64,000 bases of DNA, from contig NZ_JAGSYA010000004.1 in NCBI RefSeq assembly GCF_025685395.1, positions 496,001 through 560,000 of the forward strand. Reading direction: 5' to 3'. The notes under the pieces were generated by a model that saw only the letters and a list, made by a program, of their open reading frames with translations, had not been told where the DNA came from and made no database searches. This DNA is from Terriglobus tenax (lineage in GTDB: Bacteria; Acidobacteriota; Terriglobia; Terriglobales; Acidobacteriaceae). Each line of letters starts with the position of its first letter. Positions within the stretch are counted from its first letter, which is position 1. Positions 55,798 through 62,817 of this stretch are shown here, piece by piece. A program made the translations under genes and the position numbers.

Positions 55798-56403
55798 CTA
55801 CTCCGCGTACTTCACGGAACACCCATACGGCCGCGTTGCCGCCACCGCAACCGGCTTGCCCGCCATCCCCGCCGTCAGCGCCTCATTCAAATAATTCCGC
55901 GCGCCCTTCAGCGTCGAAGGATCCGGCGAAGGCTGATCATCGATCGCTCCCATGTACACCACCTTCCCCTCCGGGTTGATCACGAACATGTGCGGTGTCG
56001 TCTTCGCCTCGTACTCATGGCCGATCTTCCCGGCCGGGTCCAGCACCACCGCCGTGGCCGCCACCTTCATCTTCCGGATGTACTCATTCTCTTCCGCCGG
56101 AGTCACATAACCCTGCTCCCCGCGCGCGGACGAGATAATGCTGAGCCACACCACGCCTTTTCCCGTCCACTCCTTCTGCAAGGACTCCATGTTGCCGCTC
56201 AGGTAGTGCTTCTGTTCATACGGACATCCCTGGTTGTGCCACTCCAGCACCACCCATTTGCCCTTGTACTGTGAGACCGACTGCGTCTTACCATTCGAGT
56301 CTGTCCCCTTGAAGTCCGGGGCCATCTCTCCGGGTTTTACCGCCATCGCGGGCAACGTGATGGCTGCTGCCAGGCCCAGTACCACGAGTCGACGAGCGTT
56401 CAT
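55798..56403 (-). CDS. Exported redoxin / thioredoxin-like protein
   Basis: A 201-aa periplasmic thioredoxin-fold protein. The signal peptide is RRLVVLGLAAAITLPAMA. The domain begins PGEMAPDFKGTDSNGKT, as in peroxiredoxin-like redoxins. The active site reads WHNQGCPYEQKHY with a single Cys (no CxxC), so a one-Cys peroxidase or a scaffold is more likely than a disulfide reductase. TTPHMFVINPEGKVVYMGAID carries the cis-Pro. A second Cys is near the C-terminus (YGCSVKYAE). The ATG at 56403 has GGAGG 5 nt upstream. Confidence 0.85.
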   Translation of the reverse strand: MNARRLVVLGLAAAITLPAMAVKPGEMAPDFKGTDSNGKTQSVSQYKGKWVVLEWHNQGCPYEQKHYLSGNMESLQKEWTGKGVVWLSIISSARGEQGYVTPAEENEYIRKMKVAATAVVLDPAGKIGHEYEAKTTPHMFVINPEGKVVYMGAIDDQPSPDPSTLKGARNYLNEALTAGMAGKPVAVAATRPYGCSVKYAE

Positions 56404-56478
56404 ATGCACCTCCGCGTGGCACTATTCTGCGCCCCAACCCGGCTACCGGCAACCGCCCCGGGCGAGTACACTGAATCC

Positions 56479-56733
56479 ATGGAGCTTACTGTCTACTCCG
56501 CAGCCTGGTGCCGCGACTGCCGCGAGGCCAAGCGCTTCCTCACGAAGCACAACATCCCCTTCACCGAGATCGACATCGAGGCCACCCCCGGCGCCTCCGA
56601 CGAGGTCCTGCGCAACGTCGGCAAACGCGCCATCCCGCAGTTCGTCCTCAACGGCAAATGGATCCAGCCCTACCGCCCCGGCGAAGGCTTCCTCCACGAC
56701 GAAATGGCCGAACTCTTCGGCGTCCAGGAATAA
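56479..56733 (+). CDS. Glutaredoxin-family protein
   Basis: An 84-aa thiol oxidoreductase. The CxxC site is in SAAWCRDCREAKRF (residues 6-19), the cis-Pro in KRAIPQFVLNGKW near 52, and ends MAELFGVQE. It is similar in size to NrdH/mycoredoxin-type glutaredoxins. It is divergent from the redoxin gene with 75 bp between, so both redox proteins may respond to the same signal. Confidence 0.9.
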   Translation: MELTVYSAAWCRDCREAKRFLTKHNIPFTEIDIEATPGASDEVLRNVGKRAIPQFVLNGKWIQPYRPGEGFLHDEMAELFGVQE

Positions 56734-57082
56734 ACTCCCGGGCGCCATGGCGAATTCATACGCGAAGCGGATGAGTGGGACATGGCGCAAAGCGCGACCG
56801 CTTTTGCCTTTCTTGTCCTTTGTCATCCTGAGCGGGTGAGAAAGATTTCAGAAATCTTTCAATCAAATCGGCTTAAACTGGCTATCTGGGGCTGTGTAGA
56901 AAGTGTGCAGACGATTTGTGCATCCTTTCGTCTGGATGACAGTTCTTCCTGTCGCACATACGGGTGCTTGAGCAAGGAAATTTCCGTTCGGTACCTCATG
57001 AAGTACAGGGGCAGGTCCCGGAGGAGGAACTTGAGTCCGGGCGCGCAGTCCGGCGAGCGAAGGCCGGTTGCTGGATGAGGGC
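56734..57082. other. Gene-free spacer with extragenic repeats
   Basis: No convincing gene. It contains TGTCATCCTGAGCGGG near 56821, a perfect palindrome GAAAGATTTC-A-GAAATCTTTC at 56840-56860, and a GC-rich part starting near 57000. Small open frames on the minus strand across 56859-57125 have Arg/Pro-rich compositions and no ribosome-binding site, so I do not call them genes. Confidence 0.6.
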
Positions 57083-57120
57083 CGGGGAGAAACCCGCAAG
57101 GTTTCTCCCCGCGATTTTTG
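57083..57120 (+). terminator. Strong plus-strand terminator in accessory region
   Basis: CGGGGAGAAACC and GGTTTCTCCCCG form a perfect 12-bp stem (5-nt loop CGCAA) followed by CGATTTTTG. No plus-strand gene directly precedes it, so its parent transcript may have been lost. It also faces the convergent end of the ardC-like gene. Confidence 0.75.
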
Positions 57121-57185
57121 GGCATGGGTAAAGAGGCGGCAAGTCCGCCGCCTCCCTCTATTGGTCGTCCGCGTTGTGTGTTTTC

Positions 57186-58016
57186 TTATGCTGCCATCTC
57201 TTCAGGAGCCTGGCTCTCTTCGTTCTCCGTGATGGGCGGCTCCAGTGCGGCAATGATGAGGCATGCGGTCTGCTGGATGACTTCGAGCGATTCGGCCAGC
57301 AGTGAGGCATTGCCATGGTACAAGGCGATGTAGTCCGCGCTAGCGGTGGAAGTCACCAACCCAACGGCCTTACCGACAACGAAAGCCACGGCCTCGGCTT
57401 CTGTTTCGCGTACCGTCTTGGTGGTGGCAGTGCGGCGTTCGGCGCGATGTAAAAGTTCATGTGCCGTTTCGTGGACAAGACAGCTAAACTCTTCGGCCTT
57501 CGACTGGCCGGAGAGAATCGCGATGCGTCCGCCATAGCTTGCGCCTAACGCGCCATGCAGGTCGTCGCTATAGGTGAGCTGGATGCCGCGCGAACGCACG
57601 AAAGCGGCCAGCCGTTCCAAGTGCTCGCCGGGGTCGCCGGAGACTTCGCGCAGGGTTGGCAGGTCTACGCCTTCGGTCTGCGAAATATCGAAAACATAGG
57701 CATCGCGGAATCCAAGCAAGACAAGTTCGTTTTGCTTCGTGATGTCCTTCTGTGCTTCCTCATCCTTCTTACGGCGAACGCCAACGATGGGGGCAAGAAT
57801 GCGGATACCTTTCTGTCCGGCCTTCACCGAACGCCCCATGTTCTTCCACGTCCAGAACCCGGCTACTTTTGTGGCTGCGGGCATTTGTCGCGCGATTTCG
57901 AGGACGTTCCCGAAGGAATAGTTATGGAAGCGGCTCATTGCGGTCAGGTAGTTGGTGAGGGCTACAGTTCCCATTTGGGGGTGACGCGTCGTAACGCCAA
58001 CCCGATGCGTAAGCAT
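57186..58016 (-). CDS. ArdC-like antirestriction protein with metallopeptidase domain
   Basis: A 276-aa protein of the ArdC family carried on plasmids and integrative elements, protecting incoming DNA from restriction. The N-terminal ssDNA-binding-type domain starts LTNYLTAMSRFHNYSFGNVL near residue 20 with VAGFWTWKNMGRSVKAGQKGIRILAP. The C-terminal zincin-like domain has the HExxH motif in FSCLVHETAHELLHRAER near 187. The usual helical N-terminal leader before this point is short, so the protein may be slightly truncated. The ATG at 58016 has GAGGAG upstream and lies in a 14-bp inverted repeat. Confidence 0.85.
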   Translation of the reverse strand: MLTHRVGVTTRHPQMGTVALTNYLTAMSRFHNYSFGNVLEIARQMPAATKVAGFWTWKNMGRSVKAGQKGIRILAPIVGVRRKKDEEAQKDITKQNELVLLGFRDAYVFDISQTEGVDLPTLREVSGDPGEHLERLAAFVRSRGIQLTYSDDLHGALGASYGGRIAILSGQSKAEEFSCLVHETAHELLHRAERRTATTKTVRETEAEAVAFVVGKAVGLVTSTASADYIALYHGNASLLAESLEVIQQTACLIIAALEPPITENEESQAPEEMAA

Positions 58017-58071
58017 CGTGCTCCTCAAGGGCAGTAGCACACAAACTGGAGGGACATGATGCTTACGCATC
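58004..58071. repeat. 14-bp perfect inverted repeat covering two divergent starts
   Basis: GATGCGTAAGCATC (58004-58017) and its exact complement GATGCTTACGCATC (58058-58071) flank 40 bp. Each arm has its own near-palindrome (GATGC/GCATC). On the minus strand the ATG of ardC is in one arm; on the plus strand a second ATG with GGAGGGAC before it sits in the other. Both begin Met-Leu-Thr-His. Confidence 0.85.
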
Positions 58072-58088
58072 AAGCCGGAATGATGTAG
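58056..58088 (+). pseudogene. Short divergent reading start, MMLTHQAGMM, probable gene remnant
   Basis: ATG-ATG at 58056/58059 is preceded by GGAGGGAC at a good distance and reads Met-Met-Leu-Thr-His-Gln-Ala-Gly-Met-Met then TAG. The intron-like sequence starts about 20 bp later. It might be the beginning of a gene disrupted by the intron, or just a by-product of the inverted repeat. Confidence 0.4.
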
Positions 58089-58108
58089 CGGATGCAAGAG
58101 CCGTACGG

Positions 58109-58737
58109 TGAGCGCCTAGCGAGCCACATCGGCTCCAAGTCATGCGGGCACGGTCGCAAGACTCGATACGAAGCGTAGCCAGAGGGAGTCACGGGCCAGG
58201 TTATCGGGCCGCGAAATACCCCGAACTTCAGGACGCCGACGCTCTGACACGGTGTGGAAGGCAATATCCCGAGGAGCGCTTTCGCAAGCTTCAAAGGAGA
58301 TCTGCGCGGTCTTTGCCCCTGGCACGTAGGGACACATCTTGCATGGAAGCTGGGAGGTCCAGGTTCACCCACGAGCAGCCAGTGCTCATGTAACGCATCC
58401 GCAAGTTCAAGAACTGGAGCCGATGATGAACGAACACGGGAAGTCGGACAGACCCATAGTACTGAGGAAGTCTCCGAACAAGGCCGGGCAACCGGCGGCG
58501 GAGGAGATGGAGGGAAGGGGGCTAGCCAAGGGGAATCTGGGCCAACAAAACGCGCGCCGGACTCAGAGCCGGATCAGCGGGCCAAGTGCGTTAGAACAGA
58601 TACGACAGACAGCAAAATCGAATAAGGGTATGAAGTTCACAGCTCCGTGCAGCACATCTACCGGATCGAGATTCTATGATTCGCCCACTTCGCAGTTGAA
58701 GTGGAAGGCTGCGAGCCGGGAAATCTCCGCGAACTAG
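58109..58737 (+). mobile_element. Group II intron 5' part with truncated reverse transcriptase
   Basis: The stretch beginning GTGAGCGCCTAGCGAGCC has the layout of a group II intron 5' half. Domain-like strings include TCTGACACGG, AATATCCCGAGGAGC, AAGGAGATCTGCGCGGTCT, CACGTAGGGACACATCTTGC and GGAGGTCCAGGTTCACCC. It then leads into an RT start. The catalytic domains V and VI are not present in the window, so the element is decayed. The 5' border is approximate. Confidence 0.75.
58423..58737 (+). pseudogene. N-terminal fragment of group II intron reverse transcriptase/maturase
   Basis: Reads MMNEHGKSDRPIVLRKSPNK, EEMEGRGLAKGNLGQQNARR and SALEQIRQTA, which matches the N-terminal extension of bacterial group II intron maturases. 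Near FTAPCSTST a one-base shift is likely: another frame over the same bases gives QHIYRIEIL, the expected continuation, before a stop. After about residue 75 similarity is lost and the reading frame ends at 58737. Catalytic RT motifs are absent, so this is inactive. Confidence 0.8.
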
Positions 58738-58782
58738 GGCGGGCACCCCTTCTGCGAACGCTTTCGCAAAACCATCACGTGG

Positions 58783-59049
58783 CTAAGGTTTACGCTTCGT
58801 GAAATATCTTATCCTAAAGATACCGAACACAAACAAACCGTAAAACGCCAAATTTCCCAAAATATAGCACAAAGCTAGTAGCAACCCGTCCCTTGGCGTA
58901 ACGTCCAGCAACATGACAAGCAATCCTCCAGGAGCCAATATGAATGCTAAAAGTAGATGAATCCATCCAAAGTGAAAGACCTTCCCAAAAACGACAAGGG
59001 TAAGGGTTCCGACAGCGAGAGCAATCCCAATCGTCAAACGTTTACGCAT
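58783..59049 (-). CDS. Small membrane protein, candidate immunity protein for the orphan RHS tip
   Basis: 88 aa, not recognised. Three hydrophobic segments lie near residues 5-23, 29-47 and 56-77 (IGIALAVGTLTLVVFG, IHLLLAFILAPGGLLVMLL, LLALCYILGNLAFYGLFVFG), with a basic tail FTKRKP. It starts 11 bp after the orphan RHS tip stop. In RHS systems immunity genes directly follow the toxin tip; a membrane protein would fit a toxin acting at the membrane. AT content is higher than in the core genes. Confidence 0.55.
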   Translation of the reverse strand: MRKRLTIGIALAVGTLTLVVFGKVFHFGWIHLLLAFILAPGGLLVMLLDVTPRDGLLLALCYILGNLAFYGLFVFGIFRIRYFTKRKP

Positions 59050-59060
59050 TAAAATCGTTC

Positions 59061-59891
59061 CTACTTCTTATCTTCAGGCGGTGTAACCGCCTGCCAATAT
59101 AGTTCGTCTCCGAAAATTTCTCTAAACGTCTTTCGTGCGGCCCTTATAGATTGGCGTTTCTGAGACTGGTTAGCCTGCGACTCGCGAAGTGCATGCATCA
59201 CCCCTTCATAAATCTCTAGAGTCTGCTCTAGGAATGATCCTTCCTGCCATCCTCGCCAGTCTTGAAAATCAGCATGAGCCGGAGATGTTTCATCAGTCCG
59301 CTCGTGGAACGCCTTAGCAAAAGCTGACAAAGCATCATCTGAAATACCAGCGCCACCTGCTGCTACATAGGCCGCTTGTAGTCTCCGGGCCTCGGACTCA
59401 CTGTCTGCGACATACTTTTCTGCCTCGGCTTTTGCTTCAGTCTTGCTTTTGTGCTTTGGAGTCATACCGTGTTTGGGAGACCCCAATCGATTTTGTTCCT
59501 CATCTACACGAGCGCTTCCCTTAATAATGATTCCTCTTTGGCGAGCCGAAAGACCAGGAAACGAATCATTGACAATGTCGTAATGTCTCCAGGTTCCTCC
59601 GTAAGATGGTGTTGGCCAATGGCCGTCCGGATCAGATCTGCTAAGCGGGTTATTTTCTATATAAGAATAGAGATTCAAAGTTTGAGGATTATGGACATTA
59701 GAATAGGGCAAAGAAACCGGTTTTTCGCTCCAGTCCGGACTCATAAACCTCCCCATTGCCGAACCGTAGTATCTCGCCCCAAAGTAGTCAAGTCCTGATT
59801 CGGAGTCTCTTTCTTTGCCGGAAGAACGAGATACCAAATTTGCACAAATGCATAACACATAAGGCTGAGTCGTAGATGAACCAGAGCTCAT
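59061..59891 (-). CDS. Orphan RHS tip: core motif fragment with C-terminal toxin-like domain
   Basis: 276 aa. The first 40 or so residues hold the end of an RHS core: GKERDSESGLDYFGARYYGSAMGRFMSPDW, closely paralleling the core of the main RHS gene at 60526. Next come LNLYSYIENNPLSRSDPDGHW and a non-homologous tail of about 180 aa. That tail is charged and Ala/Glu/Lys-rich (KTEAKAEAEKYVADSESEARR) and not recognised. There is no ribosome-binding site of note and it lacks the upstream YD repeats, so it looks like a displaced, silent tip cassette that could be recombined in. Confidence 0.8.
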   Translation of the reverse strand: MSSGSSTTQPYVLCICANLVSRSSGKERDSESGLDYFGARYYGSAMGRFMSPDWSEKPVSLPYSNVHNPQTLNLYSYIENNPLSRSDPDGHWPTPSYGGTWRHYDIVNDSFPGLSARQRGIIIKGSARVDEEQNRLGSPKHGMTPKHKSKTEAKAEAEKYVADSESEARRLQAAYVAAGGAGISDDALSAFAKAFHERTDETSPAHADFQDWRGWQEGSFLEQTLEIYEGVMHALRESQANQSQKRQSIRAARKTFREIFGDELYWQAVTPPEDKK

Positions 59892-59909
59892 CGTCGTAAC
59901 GCCTAATAC

Positions 59910-60494
59910 TTAATGCCGCATCGTAGAAGTATGATTTGCTACTTCATTTTCCGTTTGTGAAAGGTAATACGGTGTTGCCACTGCTCCAATGCTGAGTCGA
60001 TCAAACTGAATGCGCACATCTTCGCTGAGAGGAAAATTCTGCGCGGCCACGTATGCAACTTCATCGTGACTGATGAATATTACGAAAGCACCAGAATTGG
60101 GCACGTAGAAAGCGTCCCACCCAAAAATAGTTGCTTGGAGCAAGAGTGACGGCATCATCGCTGCTTCGGAGGCGTCTAGAACGATCCAAGGAGGCTGTTC
60201 CGAACCCGCATCATGAATGCTTACACCCAACATGCGCTTCACTACTTCATGGCCTATAGCATCTAGACCTGGGCTGCCAATGCTCCACTCTCTGATTGCC
60301 AAGAGGCCACCACCAGAAGTGGTTCTTTCCATGTCGCCAAACATGTATGAAAGAGCGACAGCTTCTCCAGAATCACCGGAAATTGGAAATTCCAAAACTT
60401 CCGCTGAACGCACAAGTGGATAATTCCCGGAGCTCAGTCCTATTCCTCGTTCCTGCAGCCAAGCCGAACACTCACCAACCGTTACTAAGCGCAT
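59910..60494 (-). CDS. Unknown protein, candidate immunity protein of the main RHS toxin
   Basis: 194 aa, not recognised. It starts at ATG 60494 with AAAGGAG 6 nt upstream, 31 bp after the RHS stop. The sequence is soluble, without signal peptide, acidic, with segments EVLEFPISGDSGEAVALSYMF and WDAFYVPNSGAFVIFISHDE. Its place directly after the RHS tip and cytoplasmic nature fit an immunity protein. It could be another accessory protein, and no family is claimed. Confidence 0.6.
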   Translation of the reverse strand: MRLVTVGECSAWLQERGIGLSSGNYPLVRSAEVLEFPISGDSGEAVALSYMFGDMERTTSGGGLLAIREWSIGSPGLDAIGHEVVKRMLGVSIHDAGSEQPPWIVLDASEAAMMPSLLLQATIFGWDAFYVPNSGAFVIFISHDEVAYVAAQNFPLSEDVRIQFDRLSIGAVATPYYLSQTENEVANHTSTMRH

Positions 60495-60525
60495 AATATC
60501 TCCTTTACATTGAACTGCAAGCAAC

Positions 60526-62817
60526 CTATGGGAGTGCAAGATTCGCAGGAATGGTCTCCCAAAGGGGAGGAAGCAAAGATGGCAACATCCTAATAACCCG
60601 ATACGTAATATATCCGCCGAGGCCCACGGAAATCCCGCCAATAATTTGGCGATTGAACACTGGACGAGCCGGACCTGGTCTGACTTGTGGTCTTCCATAG
60701 TGGTCAACTGGAGTTCCGTTTGGAGTGAACCTGCCTCTACCTCCAAGCCCATTATTAATATCCCAGTGTCCCCCATAATTTGGATCCCAGCTCCCATTCG
60801 GTTGGCTTTGCCCCGGAACGCTCGGGGAGGGTTTCCATCTCACATCCCTACTTCCGCCTTGGCTACCGCCGCCAGGAACCCATATAGTTCCGGGGGGCAG
60901 AATCGGATTTCCGAAAACGTCTTGTGTCGGAGGAGGCAACGGATCGCCCGTCTTCGGATCAGTCGGGGCCGGAGCAGGGGTCGGGGCGGGGTTTGGAGCT
61001 GGAGTTGGAGTTGGCGCAGGGGCTGGATTTGGAGCAGGAGCAGGCTTACCGGTGGCCAAACAGTTCGGGTCGATAGGCGTAACCCCGCCGTTCTGATTCA
61101 CTGGAGCCTGATTGCAAGGCTTCTCGCCGTCTAGCCCATCGGGATCAACCAACCCCAACGGATTATTGAGAACATAAGCATATTGATTGAGCGTCTGCGG
61201 ATTTTCCAGATCGGCCGACAAGAACCAGCCTGGGTCGGGACTTGAAAAGCGGCCCATCGTAGAGCCATAGTAGCGAGCGCCGAAGTAATCTAGGCCGCTT
61301 TCTGCATCGCGTTCTTTGCCGGTGAAATGTTTAGCTGTCGCGTCCGCCACTGAGCATACTACGCACGACTGATCCTCACCCCAGGGACCGCTAATCCAAG
61401 TGGACTCTATCGTGTTATCAGGAGCGATCTGCATGCGCTTCGTTCCAAGCCAGTCACTCAGCGCAAAGTGTATGCCAAGTCCATCATCCGCATACGTTCC
61501 AAGAAGTTTCCCGTCAGCATACACATTCGTATGGACCCACTCATCGTGCTCATCCAACTCTGTCACCTCCTCTCCGTTAGCACCGCGCAGATACTGGCTC
61601 ACAGGAGTGAATTGGTTGGTAGTCAGATCACAACTGAAAACAGCGATTGTACCTCTAGCTATACGTTGCCCTTCGGCGTCATACAGGTAACCATACATTG
61701 ACGTGAGACCATTTACCGGTTGCGATTTCTCAGCACATATTCGACCAGCACCGTCATATAGAAAGGCCTGGTTGCCAAAGACCCTAACGTTTCCATCATC
61801 ATCGTACGGGAGCCCGTTTGGTGCGCCATAGCTTACAGGGGCAACGTGGTTGCGGGCGTCATAGGAAGTGATAAATATCGACGAAACATTTACTGGACGT
61901 GAAACTCGCAACCAGTTCCGATTCCCGAATGAGTCATACCCGAAATCATCTTTCCGGATCATGGATCCGGAACCGCTCGATCGCGATGTAAGGCGATTCA
62001 AGGCGTCATAGCTCATCTTCCAACTGCCATTCACCGAGTCCACATAAGACAAAACGTTCCCGTTGCTTTCATACCCAGAACCGGAGTTGCCATCCGTAAT
62101 GCTGTAGTTATAAAGCACAGTCCCAGACGCAACATTGCTTGGTACTTGAATCCGCTGAACCACTTCATTCGAATCGCTGCCTGCAAAGCTGCTGTCCCCC
62201 TGGTAGCGAGCCTTGATCAAATGCTCCCCTGCTGTCAGGGAAGAGGTCACGATCGTGGCATGTATGCCAGAAAGCGCACTTGTACCTAACTGGTTGGTAC
62301 CGTCGAAAAATGTGACACTGCCAGTCGCGCCACTCGTGACGGTCGCGGTAAAGGTTAACGAACCTCCAGGGGAGACGGGGTTAGCGCTGGTAGCCAATTG
62401 CGTTGTAGTGTCCGTCAGATAACTGGTCGCATCGAATGCGAATACGCTGGTCGGAAGTTGGTCTGGGAATAACTGTCCCACTGCCGTGAAGGAAATGTTC
62501 ATCCCTCGCGCCACCAGTCTTACCTGGTTACCCAGTGATTTTGCCTTAACTGGAGCATTGCAGTCTTTGGCGATAGTTGCTGCCAGTCCTGCTGCAATCG
62601 ATTCACGAGTTGAAAACTGGCCGTATGCAAAGTTCGCAACATAGTTGCCATTGGACGCATAAACTGTGATCCGGGCCACTCCTTGATCGTACGGACTTCC
62701 ACTTTGCGCACCTTGAATGGTGAGCACCGATGTCGTGGCGGCCGAGCAACCGATCGACATTGCAATAATGGCCATAACAACAAGGAAGTTGAATATCCAT
62801 CCTCTCAAACGCTTCAT
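60526..62817 (-). CDS. RHS repeat-associated protein with polymorphic toxin-type C-terminus
   Basis: 763 aa. It begins with a signal peptide with a lipoprotein-like Cys (VVMAIIAMSIGC). Residues 25-125 form a domain seen in acidobacterial RHS proteins, and an Ig-like domain spans about 135-235 (PGGSLTFTATVTSGATGSVTFFDG). YD/RHS repeats follow (SYDALNRLTSRSSGSGS) and the RHS core GKERDAESGLDYFGARYYGS is near 510. A Pro-Ala-Thr linker (APAPTPTPAPNPAPTP) leads to the variable tip, whose end includes GGHWDINNGLGGRGRF and a hydrophobic stretch. The start overlaps the previous ORF by 4 bp. The tip's activity is unknown. Confidence 0.88.
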   Translation of the reverse strand: MKRLRGWIFNFLVVMAIIAMSIGCSAATTSVLTIQGAQSGSPYDQGVARITVYASNGNYVANFAYGQFSTRESIAAGLAATIAKDCNAPVKAKSLGNQVRLVARGMNISFTAVGQLFPDQLPTSVFAFDATSYLTDTTTQLATSANPVSPGGSLTFTATVTSGATGSVTFFDGTNQLGTSALSGIHATIVTSSLTAGEHLIKARYQGDSSFAGSDSNEVVQRIQVPSNVASGTVLYNYSITDGNSGSGYESNGNVLSYVDSVNGSWKMSYDALNRLTSRSSGSGSMIRKDDFGYDSFGNRNWLRVSRPVNVSSIFITSYDARNHVAPVSYGAPNGLPYDDDGNVRVFGNQAFLYDGAGRICAEKSQPVNGLTSMYGYLYDAEGQRIARGTIAVFSCDLTTNQFTPVSQYLRGANGEEVTELDEHDEWVHTNVYADGKLLGTYADDGLGIHFALSDWLGTKRMQIAPDNTIESTWISGPWGEDQSCVVCSVADATAKHFTGKERDAESGLDYFGARYYGSTMGRFSSPDPGWFLSADLENPQTLNQYAYVLNNPLGLVDPDGLDGEKPCNQAPVNQNGGVTPIDPNCLATGKPAPAPNPAPAPTPTPAPNPAPTPAPAPTDPKTGDPLPPPTQDVFGNPILPPGTIWVPGGGSQGGSRDVRWKPSPSVPGQSQPNGSWDPNYGGHWDINNGLGGRGRFTPNGTPVDHYGRPQVRPGPARPVFNRQIIGGISVGLGGYITYRVIRMLPSLLPPLWETIPANLALP

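Noticed and set aside
56840..56860. GAAAGATTTC palindrome as a regulator site
   Set aside because: It is downstream of a gene and part of a longer dispersed-repeat-like segment, so an operator role has no support.
56859..57125. Small Pro/Arg-rich frames on the minus strand after the glutaredoxin gene
   Set aside because: No ribosome-binding site, low-complexity composition and overlap with a terminator hairpin; cannot be supported as genes.
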